Of a stretch of 64,000 nt of DNA, positions 25,023 through 34,515 are shown piece after piece; the first letter of the stretch is position 1, and each line of letters starts with the position of its first letter. The DNA is taken from positions 124,001 to 188,000 of the forward strand of contig NZ_JANUDX010000009.1 of the NCBI RefSeq assembly GCF_024810105.1, given 5' to 3'. The DNA comes from Stenotrophomonas sp. BIGb0135. GTDB lineage: Bacteria; Pseudomonadota; Gammaproteobacteria; Xanthomonadales; Xanthomonadaceae. The translations under genes were made by a program, and so were the position numbers. The notes under the pieces were generated by a model. It was not told where the DNA came from. It worked only from the letters and a program-made list of their open reading frames with translations, and ran no database searches.

Positions 25023-27850
25023 CAGTGCATCTCCCCGGTTTCTGCCGAACGACGGTTGGGATCGATCTCGCCCTTGCGGGCGTTGCGGGTGCGCGAGGGC
25101 TTGATCGTGCCCATCATCGACAGGATCAGCATCGCCCCGCCGAACACCACCAGGTACACGCCGGTGTCGAAGCCGATCGCGCTGGCCAGCGGGACCTCGC
25201 CGATCAGCGGGATATGCAGGTCCAGGTGGCCGCTGGTCAGGAACGGCACCCCGAACAGCATCGACGCGCTGCCGCTGACGATCGCGATCAGCAGGCCGGC
25301 ACCGATGCAGCGGATGTAGTCGAAGCCGAACCGCGACTCCACCGAGGTGGTGCCCTGGATGACGTACTGGATCAGCAGCGGCACGGCCAGCACCAGGCCG
25401 GCGATGAAGCCGCCACCGGGCGCGTTGTGGCCGCGCAGGAACAGGAAGATCGACACGGTGAGGGTGAGCGGGAACATGATCTGGGCCAGATCGGCCGGCA
25501 CCGGCAGCTTGATCGGCGGGCCCGGCATGATCTGCTCCGGCGCCATCCGCGAACGCCGCAGCATCGCGTGCACCACCAGCGCGGCGATGCCGAACACGGT
25601 GATCTCGCCGAAGGTATCGAAGCCGCGGAAGTCGACCAGGATCACGTTGACCACGTTCTGGCCATAGGCCTCGGGCAACGCACGGGCGACCAGCTCGCCG
25701 GCCATCGTATTGGGCGGCAGCGTCATCGCCGTATACGCCAGGGCGGCCAGGCCGCCGCCGCCGATCACCGCGATCAGCGCGTCGCGGCGCTTGCGCCAGC
25801 GCGAATGCTCCGGCGGCGACTGGGTGGGCAGGTAGTTCATGCCCAGCAGCATCAACACCAGCGTGACCATCTCCACCAGCAGCTGGGTCAGGGCCAGGTC
25901 CGGGGCGGACAGGAAGACGAAGGTAAGCGACACCATCAGCCCCACGCCTCCCATCACCAGCACCGCCAGCAGGCGCTGCCGGTACACGAACAGGGCACTG
26001 ACCGCGCAGGCCATCATCACCAGCCACAGGGTCCAGCCCAGCAGTGGCAGCGGTTGCGGCGACGGCCAGTTCGGCGACCCCGGGTTGGCCACGAACGGGG
26101 CCAGCGCGACGATGATCGCCACCACCACCAAGGCCATCAGCATGCGCTGCAGGCTGCCGTTGGCCAGCGCCTGGGTCAGCCGGTGGGCGAAGCCGAACAC
26201 CAGGTCCAGCTGCCTGTGGAAGATGTTGCGGCCGATCGCACGGGTCACCACCGCATGCAGGTCGATCAGGCGGCGCAGCCCGAAGTACAGCGCGACGCCG
26301 CCCACGACGCCGGCGAGGCTCATCATCAGCGGCATGTTGAAGCCATGCCACACCGACAGGCTGTAGGCCGGCATCGCCGTGCCCAGGATCGAGGATGCGG
26401 CGGCGTGCAGCACCGGGGCAATGGTGATCGCCGGCGCCACCCCGACCGCCACGCACACCACCACCAGCACTTCCACCGGCACCGTCATCCAGCGCGGCGG
26501 CTCATGCGGTACCCGGTCCAGGTCGTGCGGCCCCTTGCCGAAGAAGGTGTCGTGCACGAAGCGCAGGCTATAGGCCACGCCGAACACGCCGGCCAGCAGC
26601 GCGGCGATGGACATGGCCAGGCGCATGGTTTCCGGGCCGCCGGCGTCCAGCGCCTCGGCGAACAGCATCTCCTTGGACAGGAAGCCGTTGAGCAGCGGGA
26701 TGCCGGCCATCGCCAGCGAGGCGATGATCGCCAGCGTGCTGGTGAACGGCATCAACCGGCGCAGCCCGCCCAGCTTGCGCATGTCGCGGGTGCCCGTTTC
26801 GTGGTCGATGATGCCCGCTGCCATGAACAGCGAGGCCTTGAAGGTGGCGTGGTTGAGGATGTGGAACACGCCGGCCACCACCGCCATCGGCGTGGACAGC
26901 CCGAACAGCATCGTGATCAGGCCCAGGTGGGAGATCGTCGAATACGCCAGCAGGCCCTTGAGGTCGTGCTGGAAGATCGCGTTCCAGGCGCCGATCAGCA
27001 GGGTGATCGCGCCGATGCCGCTGACCGTGTAGAAAAACAGGTCGGTACCGGCCAGGGCCGGATGCAGGCGCGCCAGCAGGAACACGCCGGCTTTGACCAT
27101 CGTGGCCGAGTGCAGGTAGGCCGAGACCGGGGTCGGCGCGGCCATCGCCTGCGGCAACCAGAAGTGGAACGGGAACTGCGCGCTCTTGGTGAAGATGCCG
27201 GCCAGCACCAGGAACAGCGCGTAGGGGTAGAGCGCACTGGCCCGGATCGTGTCACCCGCGGCCAGCACCGCGTCCAGTTCGAAACTGCCGACGATGCGGC
27301 CGATCAGCAGCACGCCGCCGAGCAGGGCCAGGCCACCGCCACCGGTCACCACCAGCGCCATCCGCGCGCCTTCGCGGGCGTCCTGGCGGTGCGACCAGAA
27401 GCCGATCAGCAGGAACGAGCTGATGCTGGTCATTTCCCAGAACACCATCAGCAGCAACAGGTTGCCCGACAGCACCATGCCCAGCATGGCGCCCATGAAC
27501 AGCAGCAGGTAGCAGTAGAAGCGATGGGCGCTGTCGCGCGGGCTGAGGTAGTAGTGCGCGTACATCACCACCAGCGCGCCGATCGCCAGCACCATGCCGG
27601 CGAACATCCAGGCCAGGCCGTCCAGGCGCAGCGAGAAGGCCAGCCCGATCTGCGGCAGCCATTGGCCGAAACTGCTTACGACCCTGCCGGCAAGGACCTC
27701 GGGGGTCATCGTGGCCAACAACGCCAGCCCGCCCAACGGGGCGGCCGCGGCCAACCAGGCGGCCGTGGAGCGGGAGGTGCGGCGGAATGACGCCACGGCC
27801 ACCGCCATCAGGAAGGGCAGGGCAAGTAGCAGGAGCAGGCTGGGATTCAT
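25022..27850 (-). CDS. mnhA: Mrp cation/proton antiporter fused subunits A and B
   Basis: 942 residues. The first ~750 are the large A subunit, a NuoL-like antiporter module: FWEMTSISSFLLIGFW, SAQFPFHFWLPQAMAAPTPVSAYLHSATMVKAG, LLAYSTISHLGLI and HATFKASLFMAAGIIDHETGTRD. The C-terminal ~150 residues are a B-subunit-like domain (GGGFIAGLVLAVPLLIQYV and FDTGVYLVVFGGAMLILSMMGT). Fusion of A and B into one polypeptide is known from PhaAB-type systems. First gene of the operon A/B-C-D-E-F-G, every junction overlapping, which implies coupled translation and fixed stoichiometry. Confidence 0.95.
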   Translation of the reverse strand: MNPSLLLLLALPFLMAVAVASFRRTSRSTAAWLAAAAPLGGLALLATMTPEVLAGRVVSSFGQWLPQIGLAFSLRLDGLAWMFAGMVLAIGALVVMYAHYYLSPRDSAHRFYCYLLLFMGAMLGMVLSGNLLLLMVFWEMTSISSFLLIGFWSHRQDAREGARMALVVTGGGGLALLGGVLLIGRIVGSFELDAVLAAGDTIRASALYPYALFLVLAGIFTKSAQFPFHFWLPQAMAAPTPVSAYLHSATMVKAGVFLLARLHPALAGTDLFFYTVSGIGAITLLIGAWNAIFQHDLKGLLAYSTISHLGLITMLFGLSTPMAVVAGVFHILNHATFKASLFMAAGIIDHETGTRDMRKLGGLRRLMPFTSTLAIIASLAMAGIPLLNGFLSKEMLFAEALDAGGPETMRLAMSIAALLAGVFGVAYSLRFVHDTFFGKGPHDLDRVPHEPPRWMTVPVEVLVVVCVAVGVAPAITIAPVLHAAASSILGTAMPAYSLSVWHGFNMPLMMSLAGVVGGVALYFGLRRLIDLHAVVTRAIGRNIFHRQLDLVFGFAHRLTQALANGSLQRMLMALVVVAIIVALAPFVANPGSPNWPSPQPLPLLGWTLWLVMMACAVSALFVYRQRLLAVLVMGGVGLMVSLTFVFLSAPDLALTQLLVEMVTLVLMLLGMNYLPTQSPPEHSRWRKRRDALIAVIGGGGLAALAYTAMTLPPNTMAGELVARALPEAYGQNVVNVILVDFRGFDTFGEITVFGIAALVVHAMLRRSRMAPEQIMPGPPIKLPVPADLAQIMFPLTLTVSIFLFLRGHNAPGGGFIAGLVLAVPLLIQYVIQGTTSVESRFGFDYIRCIGAGLLIAIVSGSASMLFGVPFLTSGHLDLHIPLIGEVPLASAIGFDTGVYLVVFGGAMLILSMMGTIKPSRTRNARKGEIDPNRRSAETGEMH

Positions 27851-28216
27851 GCAGGGAATACGGGATTCGCGAGCAGGTCGTTCAGTCTAACAGGCAGTCA
27901 ATTGCTGCCGATACACCCGAATACGCCACCAATTGCATGTAACGTGCGTGATTCATTTTTTCAGCCCTCGTATCGCCCCCATTCGAGACCGCATGGGGGC
28001 GTATGGAACCGGTTGCGGGACTTTGCCGGATCTGGCCCCTCGGTGTACCCCGAAGCCAGCAACCACGGGGGCTGAACGCCAGCACGAAGATGAACGCCGG
28101 ATGCATGCGGAGCCCCGGCCACGGCCATGCTGGACGCTCCGGCGTCGCGTGCCGGTGAGCATCCATCTCGTTCAGGAAAAATGACGCGTGTGCCGCCGGT
28201 GGGCGGCACGGCACCC
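27851..28216. other. Intergenic region upstream of the Mrp operon
   Basis: 366 bases without a supported gene. It must contain the Mrp operon promoter, but I cannot place -35/-10 boxes with confidence. At 28191-28208 lies TGCCGCC-ggtg-GGCGGCA, followed on the minus strand by CACGCGTCATTTTTCC, a possible weak terminator for the DUF962 gene that ends at 28217. Confidence 0.4.
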
Positions 28217-28699
28217 TCAGTAGGGCACGCCCATCCGGCGATACAGCTTGGCCACGACCCAGGCCGGCCCGATCAGCAGGTAGGTCAGGTCGGTGAGGAA
28301 ACTCGGCTTGCGCCCCTCATGCTTGTGGCCGATGAACTGGGCGATCCAAGCCACCACGAACACGCCGATGGCCAGCCAGAACAACTTCTGCAGGCCGATT
28401 TCGGCCTCCAGCAGGCGGCACAGGCAGCCGAACACGAACAACAGCACCAGCATGCCGATGCCCAGTGGGCGTGAGAGCTTGTTGTAGAAACACCATGCGG
28501 CAAACATGGCAAACCCCGCCCAGATCCCGTTCTGGAACCAGGTGATCAGCGGCGGCAGGCACCACAGCAGCGCCACCACCGACCACAGGATCGCCGGCAC
28601 CGCCACCACGTGGATGCGCTGGTTGAGCGCATTGCGGTGATCGTCGGAATAGCTGGCGAAGTAGCGGTCGATCGGGCGCGCAACGGTGGTGGTGGTCAT
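28217..28699 (-). CDS. Mpo1/DUF962-like membrane protein
   Basis: 160 residues, about four to five membrane helices. The N-terminus RPIDRYFASYSDDHRNALNQRIHVVAVPAILWSV carries the conserved His residues of the DUF962/YGL010w group (DHRN, RIHVVAVP), and later GHKHEGRKPSF adds further His. The yeast member Mpo1 is an iron-dependent dioxygenase in fatty-acid alpha-oxidation; the bacterial role is not established. ATG 28699 follows CTGGGAGGGAAC, a good ribosome-binding site, which rules out the longer frame running into the SMAG repeats. Confidence 0.82.
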   Translation of the reverse strand: MTTTTVARPIDRYFASYSDDHRNALNQRIHVVAVPAILWSVVALLWCLPPLITWFQNGIWAGFAMFAAWCFYNKLSRPLGIGMLVLLFVFGCLCRLLEAEIGLQKLFWLAIGVFVVAWIAQFIGHKHEGRKPSFLTDLTYLLIGPAWVVAKLYRRMGVPY

Positions 28700-28739
28700 G
28701 TTCCCTCCCAGGAATCGGCACAGCATACCGCCCCGGCGG

Positions 28740-28829
28740 GTAGAGCCGACCGTTGGTCGGCTGCTCCTCGCCCAGACGAGACCCCCCTCGCGCTCCGCCC
28801 CGGCGGGTAGAGCCGACCGTTGGTCGGCT
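28740..28829 (+). repeat. Two direct SMAG units, 67 bp apart
   Basis: GTAGAGCCGACCGTTGGTCGGCT at 28740-28762 and again at 28807-28829, each preceded by CCCCGGCGG and followed by GCTCCTCGC(C/T)CAGACGA. So the whole 67-bp segment is repeated. Confidence 0.85.
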
Positions 28830-28888
28830 GCTCCTCGCTCAGACGATACCCATCGCGCTGCACGCGATAGGCGATTCACGGCCCCGGC

Positions 28889-28911
28889 AGTCGACCCACG
28901 GTCGACTCTAC
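28889..28911 (-). repeat. SMAG-like unit, inverted
   Basis: AGTCGACCCACGGTCGACTCTAC, a variant in which both arms carry the compensating change to GTCGACC/GGTCGAC. It lies 40 bases from the purC stop and could act as its transcript end. Confidence 0.7.
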
Positions 28912-28951
28912 GCCGGGACCCCCTGCCATCACAGCCGGGGGCGCAGGCGAA

Positions 28952-29878
28952 TCAGTCGATCGAGATCCCGGCCAGGCGCTGCAGCGCCTCGGCGTACTTG
29001 GCGCGGGTGCGCTCGATGATCTCCGCCGGGATGGACGGGCCCGGGGCGGTCTTGCCCCAGTCCAGCGTCTCCAGGTAGTCGCGCACGAACTGCTTGTCGT
29101 AACTCGGCGGGCTGGTGCCCACCTCGTATTCGTCGGCCGGCCAGTAGCGCGAGGAGTCCGGGGTCAGCATCTCGTCCATGATGTACAGGCGGCCGTCGGC
29201 ATCGGTGCCGAACTCGAACTTGGTGTCGGCCAGCAGGATGCCGCGTTCGCGGGCGTAGTCGGCGGCGAACTTGTAGATGCGCAGGGTGGCATCGCGCACG
29301 CGCTCGGCCAGGTCCGCGCCCACCGCCTTGACCATCGCATCGAAATCGATGTTCTCGTCATGGTCGCCCACGGCGGCCTTGGTCGACGGGGTGAAGATCG
29401 GCTCGGGCAGCTGCTCGGCCTGGCGCAGGCCATCGGGCAGGTCGATGCCGCTGACCTTGCCGGTGCGCTGGTAGTCCTTCCAGCCGCTGCCGATCAGGTA
29501 ACCGCGGGCGATCGCCTCCACCGGCACCGGCTTGAGCTTGCGGGTGACCACCGCGCGCTTGGCGTACAGCGCCGGGTCGACGCCGTCGGGCAGCACGCTG
29601 GCCACGTCGATGCCGGTCAGGTGGTTGGGCATCAGGTGCGCGGTCTTGGCGAACCAGAAGTTCGAGACCTGGCAGAGCATTTCGCCCTTGCCGGGGATCG
29701 GATCGGGCAGCACCACGTCGAAGGCCGACAGACGGTCGGTCGCGACCATCAGCAGGTAGTCCCCCGGCGGAGTGCCGGCGGGCAGCCGGTCGCGCGGAAT
29801 GTCAAAAACATCACGCACCTTGCCGCGATGGCGCAAGGGCAGGCCGGGGAGATCGGATTGCAACAACGTGGTCGGCAC
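28952..29878 (-). CDS. purC: Phosphoribosylaminoimidazole-succinocarboxamide synthase (SAICAR synthetase)
   Basis: About 308 residues; ligates aspartate to CAIR with ATP in purine synthesis. Typical motifs: [12 protein letters not shown] at the N-terminus (ATP-binding hairpin), [45 protein letters not shown] and [13 protein letters not shown]. No ATG is available at the right place. Two GTG codons (29884 and 29878) are possible; the first lies inside the AGGAG Shine-Dalgarno sequence itself, while the second has it 5 bases upstream, so 29878 (residues [12 protein letters not shown]) is preferred. Single gene, divergent from the J-domain gene. Confidence 0.96.
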   Translation of the reverse strand: MPTTLLQSDLPGLPLRHRGKVRDVFDIPRDRLPAGTPPGDYLLMVATDRLSAFDVVLPDPIPGKGEMLCQVSNFWFAKTAHLMPNHLTGIDVASVLPDGVDPALYAKRAVVTRKLKPVPVEAIARGYLIGSGWKDYQRTGKVSGIDLPDGLRQAEQLPEPIFTPSTKAAVGDHDENIDFDAMVKAVGADLAERVRDATLRIYKFAADYARERGILLADTKFEFGTDADGRLYIMDEMLTPDSSRYWPADEYEVGTSPPSYDKQFVRDYLETLDWGKTAPGPSIPAEIIERTRAKYAEALQRLAGISID

Positions 29879-30021
29879 GGGCACTCCTGGGGCTTCGTCA
29901 TGACAGCTGTCCAGGGGACCCTGAGGGCCCGCACAGACAGCGGGCGGCCTAGTGTAAAGCGGGTTGGGGCCGCTGTGACGTAAAATGGGGCTCCTTTGTT
30001 GCCACGGCCGCCCAGACGACC

Positions 30022-30351
30022 ATGCGCTGGTACGGAAAACTGCTCGGATTCATCGCCGGGGCCCTGCTGTTCAGGCCCAATCCGCTGTTCGGTGCCGTGG
30101 TCGGCCTGCTGATCGGGCATGCCTTCGACGCCGACTGGTTCCGCCTGAACAAGGAAAACCCCTACCGGGAGCTGGGGCTCACCTCCGAGGCCACCGATGC
30201 CGAGGTCGACCTGGCCTACCGTCGGCTGATCTCCCAGTACCACCCCGACAAGGTGGTCGGCGCCGCCCCGGAGCTGCGCCAGCAGGCCGAGCGCAAGTCG
30301 CGCCAGCTCAACGCCGCCTACGACCGCATCAAGACCCTGCGCAAGCGCTGA
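30022..30351 (+). CDS. Membrane-anchored J-domain protein, small
   Basis: 109 residues. A hydrophobic N-terminus ([11 protein letters not shown] and [15 protein letters not shown]) resembles the DjlA anchor, followed by a J domain: [35 protein letters not shown], with the HPD motif that stimulates DnaK ATPase. It ends after helix IV ([20 protein letters not shown]). The middle TerB-like domain of full DjlA is missing, so this is a short relative. It precedes rpe by 41 bases. Confidence 0.88.
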   Translation: MRWYGKLLGFIAGALLFRPNPLFGAVVGLLIGHAFDADWFRLNKENPYRELGLTSEATDAEVDLAYRRLISQYHPDKVVGAAPELRQQAERKSRQLNAAYDRIKTLRKR

Positions 30352-30392
30352 GCGCGCGCGGGCCCCCTTTCCAAGTACTGAAGGCCCCGGCC

Positions 30393-31070
30393 ATGTCCAA
30401 CTGCATCATCGCCCCCTCCATCCTGTCCGCCGATTTCGCCCGCCTGGGCGAGGAAGTGGACAACGTGCTCGCCGCCGGTGCGGACTGGGTGCACTTCGAT
30501 GTGATGGACAACCATTACGTGCCCAACCTGACCATCGGCCCGATGGTCTGCCAGGCGCTGCGCAAGCACGGCGTGACCGCGCCGATCGACGTGCACCTGA
30601 TGGTCGAGCCGGTGGACCGCATCATCCCGGACTTCGCCGAGGCCGGGGCCACCTACATCAGCTTCCACCCCGAGGCCTCCCACCACGTGCACCGCACCAT
30701 CCAGCTGATCCGCTCGCTGGGCTGCAAGCCGGGCGTGGTGCTCAACCCGGCCACCCCGGTGGACATCCTGGACTGGGTGCTGGACGACCTGGACCTGGTG
30801 CTGATCATGTCGGTCAATCCGGGCTTCGGCGGCCAGGCCTTCATCCCCTCGGCGCTGGACAAGCTGCGTGCGGTCCGCAAGAAGATCGATGCCAGCGGCA
30901 AGGACATCCGCCTGGAGATCGACGGCGGCGTGAAGGCCGACAACATCGGCGCGATCGCCGCCGCCGGTGCCGACGCCTTCGTGGCCGGCTCGGCGATCTT
31001 CAACGCCAAGACCAGCTACCAGGACGTGATCGCGCAGATGCGCCACAACGTCGCCCAGGCGAGGGCCTGA
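30393..31070 (+). CDS. rpe: Ribulose-phosphate 3-epimerase
   Basis: 225 residues, TIM barrel; interconverts ribulose 5-phosphate and xylulose 5-phosphate in the pentose phosphate pathway. Signatures: [34 protein letters not shown] (metal His and Asp), [26 protein letters not shown] and [12 protein letters not shown]. The ATG at 30393 gives the family length. The next gene starts 3 bases after its stop. Confidence 0.97.
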   Translation: MSNCIIAPSILSADFARLGEEVDNVLAAGADWVHFDVMDNHYVPNLTIGPMVCQALRKHGVTAPIDVHLMVEPVDRIIPDFAEAGATYISFHPEASHHVHRTIQLIRSLGCKPGVVLNPATPVDILDWVLDDLDLVLIMSVNPGFGGQAFIPSALDKLRAVRKKIDASGKDIRLEIDGGVKADNIGAIAAAGADAFVAGSAIFNAKTSYQDVIAQMRHNVAQARA

Positions 31071-31073
31071 GCC

Positions 31074-31562
31074 ATGTCGGTGGCCACTGTGAACATCCGC
31101 GTGGCCACCGCCGCCGATGCGGCGCTGATCCTGCGCTTCATCCGTGAACTGGCGATCTATGAAAAGGCCGAGTCCTCGGTGCAGACCGACGAGGCCGGCA
31201 TCCGCGCCAGCCTGTTCGGGCCGGAAGCCAAGGCCCAGGCCCTGATCTGCGAAGCCGACGGCGTGGCCATCGGCTACGCGGTGTATTTCTACAATTACTC
31301 CACCTGGCTGGGCCGCAACGGCATCTACCTCGAAGACCTCTACGTCAGCCCGGCCAGCCGCGGCAGCGGGGCAGGCAAGGCGCTGCTGCAGCACATCGCG
31401 CGCATCGCCGTGGTCGAAGGCTGCGGCCGCTTCGAGTGGTCGGTACTGGACTGGAACGAACCGGCGATCCGGTTCTATGAGGCGGCCGGGGCGAAGCCGC
31501 AGAGCGAGTGGACGGTTTACCGGATGGACGGTGAGGCCTTGCGGGCCTTCGCCGAAGGCTGA
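31074..31562 (+). CDS. GNAT-family N-acetyltransferase
   Basis: 162 residues with a complete GNAT fold: NIRVATAADAALILRFIRELA at the start, GIYLEDLYVSPASRGSGAGKALLQHIA (motif A, acetyl-CoA pyrophosphate loop R-G-S-G-A-G-K) and FEWSVLDWNEPAIRFYEAAGA (motif B). The overall pattern, especially EDLYV and DWN-PA-FYE, matches the diamine/spermidine acetyltransferase-like branch, so a polyamine or amino-group substrate is likely but unproven. Probably co-transcribed with rpe. Confidence 0.88.
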   Translation: MSVATVNIRVATAADAALILRFIRELAIYEKAESSVQTDEAGIRASLFGPEAKAQALICEADGVAIGYAVYFYNYSTWLGRNGIYLEDLYVSPASRGSGAGKALLQHIARIAVVEGCGRFEWSVLDWNEPAIRFYEAAGAKPQSEWTVYRMDGEALRAFAEG

Positions 31563-31568
31563 GCACCC

Positions 31569-31591
31569 GTAGAGCCGACCGTTGCCCGGCT
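31569..31591 (+). repeat. SMAG-like unit after the GNAT gene
   Basis: GTAGAGCCGACCGTTGCCCGGCT, a decayed palindrome directly behind the GNAT stop codon. Confidence 0.6.
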
Positions 31592-31615
31592 GCGCGCATC
31601 GCCGCTCAAAAGAAA

Positions 31616-31639
31616 GGCCGCACCCTCACGGATGCGGCC
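31616..31639 (+). terminator. Possible terminator hairpin after the rpe-GNAT pair
   Basis: GGCCGCA-ccctcacgga-TGCGGCC with an AAAAGAAA run before it; no clear T tract follows. Weak. Confidence 0.4.
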
Positions 31640-31790
31640 CTGGGAATACTTGGAGGCTGATCCTGCCTCCATCCATCGTCCCTGCTATGGCCTTCCATTC
31701 TCCGGCGGCCCGATGACCGTTTGATGACGTTCACCGGGCACCACGGTGCGCGCTGATAGCCTGCGCTTCCCCCTGCCCTGGCCGAGCTGC

Positions 31791-32720
31791 ATGCGTAGTC
31801 CCCACTGGCGTTTGATCCTCAACGGCAAGTCCACCGGCAACGTGGACCTGCGCGAAGCCGTGCACGCCCTGCGCGAGCGTGGGGTGCAGCTGGAGGTCCG
31901 GGTGACCTGGGAGGACGGGGATGCCGAGCGCTACGTGGCCGAGGCGATCGAACACGGCGTGGACACCATCATCGCCGCCGGCGGCGACGGCACCCTGAGC
32001 GAAGTGGCCGAGACCCTCGCGCACCGTCCCGAGCCCGCCGACGCGCTGCCGTCGCTGGGGCTGGTACCGCTGGGCACCGCCAACGACTTCGCCACCGCGG
32101 CCGGCATCCCGGTCGATCCGTTGGAGGCGCTGGACCTCATCGAGCAGCATCCCGCCCGTCCGATCGACCTGCTCAACATCGATGCCGACGGCAAGCGTTG
32201 GTGGTGTGCCAACGTGGCCAGCGGCGGCTTCGGCACCGAAGTCACCGTGGAGACCGACGAGGGCCTGAAGAAGGTGCTCGGCGGGCTGGCCTACCTGGTC
32301 ACCGGCATCTCGCGACTGGGCCGGATCGACCCGATCCGCGCGCGCCTGCACACCCCGGACTTCGACTGGGAAGGCGGCTTCATTGCGCTGGGCATCGGCA
32401 ACGGCCGACAGGCCGGGGGTGGCCAGGTGCTGTGCCCGGATGCCGTGATCGATGACGGGTTGCTGGATGTCACCGTGATCCCCGAACTCACCGGCGAAGT
32501 CGCCTCCACCATTGGCGCGCTGCTCAAGGGCGGCAAGCAGGGGGCGCTGGAGCAGGTTGCCGAGCGTACCCGTGCGCCGTGGGTGGAGATCCATGCCGAG
32601 GCTCCGATCACGCTGAACCTCGACGGCGAGCCGGTACAGGCCCGGCAGTTCCGGATCGAGTGCGTGGCCTCGCGGGTGCGGATGCATGTGCATCCGGGCA
32701 GCCACCTGCTGGGCGGCTGA
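31791..32720 (+). CDS. YegS-like lipid kinase (diacylglycerol kinase family)
   Basis: 309 residues. Starts with [17 protein letters not shown], then [15 protein letters not shown] (the GGDGT nucleotide-binding motif), [15 protein letters not shown] and the C-terminal beta-sandwich with [16 protein letters not shown] and LNLDGEP. Length and motifs match YegS/BmrU-type lipid kinases, which phosphorylate a membrane lipid such as phosphatidylglycerol or diacylglycerol. ATG 31791 is preferred to an in-frame ATG 45 bases upstream that lacks family similarity. Converges with the ankyrin lipoprotein array. Confidence 0.93.
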   Translation: MRSPHWRLILNGKSTGNVDLREAVHALRERGVQLEVRVTWEDGDAERYVAEAIEHGVDTIIAAGGDGTLSEVAETLAHRPEPADALPSLGLVPLGTANDFATAAGIPVDPLEALDLIEQHPARPIDLLNIDADGKRWWCANVASGGFGTEVTVETDEGLKKVLGGLAYLVTGISRLGRIDPIRARLHTPDFDWEGGFIALGIGNGRQAGGGQVLCPDAVIDDGLLDVTVIPELTGEVASTIGALLKGGKQGALEQVAERTRAPWVEIHAEAPITLNLDGEPVQARQFRIECVASRVRMHVHPGSHLLGG

Positions 32721-32751
32721 CTGCAAGGCGTGCCCGTTCAAGGCAGGCGGG

Positions 32752-33597
32752 TCACAGCAGCGGGATGTCTTCTTCCTTGCTGGGGAACTTGAAGGCTTCG
32801 CGCTTCCTGCGGATGTGCTCGGGCATGGGCGGCCTGGGGATGTTGCGTGCAATCAGCCACTGTTGGCATTTTTTCTGCCAGGGCAGCAGGTCGGGCGAGG
32901 TGATTTCCCAGTAGATCGCTTCGACCATCAGTTGTCTCTGCGACTCGACGGGATCGCTGAACAGCCCCGCTTTGATGGTGGGGTCCGCCCCGTGTTCCAG
33001 CAGCCAGTAGGCATGTTTGAATCCGCCACGCTTGGTGTACCAGCTGAGTACGGTGTCATCCCGGTACCTGTTCGCCAGGTTCACATCGGCGCCGCCCTCG
33101 ACCAGGCGTTGGACGTTCTGCCATTGGTTTCCGCTGATGAAGGCCTGGAAGAGCAGGGTTTCGTTGTCTGCATTGCGGGTATTGGGGTCTCCGCCGTGGT
33201 CCAGAAGAAGGCCCAAGTAACGCGAATCTTCCATCTGGGCCGCATATACCAGGGCGTTGTCGTCACGGTATGGCTTTCCTTGCAGTTGCCTTACGCGTCG
33301 CGCGTTCGGGTCCGCGCCGCTCTCCAGCATCGCGCGCAAGCCTTCAAGACTCTGTGCGCGTAGCGGCCAGGCGAGTAACGGGATGCCCCCGCGCTTTGAA
33401 AACGCTACGTCGGGATCCACGCCCTCGTCTTTCATGAGTCGCCGTATCTCCTGGGCGTCTCCCGTTTCGCTGGCGATGGCCAGATCCAGTGCCTTTCCCT
33501 CGAAGTAGCGATCAGCGCCATGCGAGGAGGATGACGAGCACCCCGCCAGTGGGGCAAGAAGGGCAAACGTCAGCAGGCAGGTGAGCGTGATGCGCAT
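32752..33597 (-). CDS. Ankyrin-repeat lipoprotein, array copy 1 (putative immunity protein)
   Basis: 281 residues: lipoprotein signal peptide ending LAPLAGC (lipidation Cys near residue 20), a short Ser-rich linker, the shared block DRYFEGKALDLAIASETGDA, then about five ankyrin repeats (ARRVRQLQGKPYRDDNALVYAAQ, LLDHGGDPNTRNADNETLLFQAF, VEGGADVNLANRYRDD, YWLLEHGADPTIKAG) and a fixed tail WEITSPDLLPWQKKC...KEEDIPLL. Fifth in transcription order of five tandem paralogs. From residue ~160 on it is almost identical to copy 5, while its N-terminal half matches copy 3. Likely anchored in the periplasm. Immunity to the neighbouring lipase effector is inferred from context. Confidence 0.8.
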   Translation of the reverse strand: MRITLTCLLTFALLAPLAGCSSSSSHGADRYFEGKALDLAIASETGDAQEIRRLMKDEGVDPDVAFSKRGGIPLLAWPLRAQSLEGLRAMLESGADPNARRVRQLQGKPYRDDNALVYAAQMEDSRYLGLLLDHGGDPNTRNADNETLLFQAFISGNQWQNVQRLVEGGADVNLANRYRDDTVLSWYTKRGGFKHAYWLLEHGADPTIKAGLFSDPVESQRQLMVEAIYWEITSPDLLPWQKKCQQWLIARNIPRPPMPEHIRRKREAFKFPSKEEDIPLL

Positions 33598-33633
33598 TGG
33601 CTTGGGATCCTTCCTTTTAAGCGTGCCGCTGGG

Positions 33634-34479
33634 TCACAGCAGCGGTATGTCTTCTTCCTTGCTGGGGAAGTTGAAGGCTTCGCGCTTCCTGCGGATGTGC
33701 TCGGGCATGGGCGGCCTGGGGATGTTGCGTGCCATCAGCCATTGCTGACATTTTTTCTGCCAGGGCAGCAGGTCCGGCGAGGTGATTTCCCAGTAGATGG
33801 CCTCGACCATCAGCTGTCGCTGGGAGGCAACCGGGTCGGGAAAGTACGCCGCCTTGATGGTGGGATCGGCGCCGTGCTCCAGCAGCCAGTATGCATGCTT
33901 GAAACCACCACGCTTGGTATACCAGCTGAGTACGGTGTCATCAACGGCGAGGTTCCCGAGGTTGATATCTGCCCCCTTCTCGATCAACAGCTGCACGTTC
34001 TGCCATTGATTTCCGCTGATGAAGGCCTGGAACAGAAGCGTGCCGTTGTCAGCATTGCGGGTGTTGGGGTCTCCGCCATGCGCCAGAAGAAGATTGAGGT
34101 AGCGTGAATCTTCCACTTTGGCCGCGTAGACCATGGCGTTGTCGTCGCGATATGTCTTCCCTTCAAGCTGTTTGACATCACGCGCGTTTGGATCAGCACC
34201 GTTATCGAGCATCGCACGCAGTCCGTCCAGGCTCTCCGCGCGCAGCGGCCAGGCGAGCAGGGGTATCCCGTCGCGTTTGGAAAACTCGACGTCTGGATTG
34301 ACGCCCTCACCCTTCATCAACCGACGAATTTCCTTGGCGTCGCCGGTCTCGCTGGCGATGGCCAGCTCAAGCGCCTTTCCCTCGAAGTAGCGGGCAGCGC
34401 CGTGCGAGGATGTTGGCTTGCATCCAACAAGTGAACCAGGCAACGCCAGGGCAAAGAGGAAGACGAGTATGCCGCGCAT
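33634..34479 (-). CDS. Ankyrin-repeat lipoprotein, array copy 2 (putative immunity protein)
   Basis: 281 residues, signal peptide ending LVGC, the same ankyrin architecture. N-terminal half (GDAKEIRRLMKGEGVNPDVEFSKRDG) is closest to copy 5. In the third to fourth ankyrin repeats it has its own sequence (IEKGADINLGNLAVDD, ADPTIKAAYFPDPVASQ). The tail is the shared PWQKKCQQWLMARNIPRP form. It lies 36 bases upstream of copy 1 in the same transcription unit, and the spacer sequence is almost the same between all copies. Confidence 0.8.
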   Translation of the reverse strand: MRGILVFLFALALPGSLVGCKPTSSHGAARYFEGKALELAIASETGDAKEIRRLMKGEGVNPDVEFSKRDGIPLLAWPLRAESLDGLRAMLDNGADPNARDVKQLEGKTYRDDNAMVYAAKVEDSRYLNLLLAHGGDPNTRNADNGTLLFQAFISGNQWQNVQLLIEKGADINLGNLAVDDTVLSWYTKRGGFKHAYWLLEHGADPTIKAAYFPDPVASQRQLMVEAIYWEITSPDLLPWQKKCQQWLMARNIPRPPMPEHIRRKREAFNFPSKEEDIPLL

Positions 34480-34515
34480 TGGGGTGGAGTCCTTTCTTGA
34501 CAGCGTTCGGCTGGG

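Noticed and set aside
24390..27790. Very long open frames on the plus strand opposite the Mrp operon
   Set aside because: They are antisense shadows caused by high GC; translated products are low-complexity His/Gln/Arg-rich with no domain, while the minus strand encodes clear Mrp subunits.
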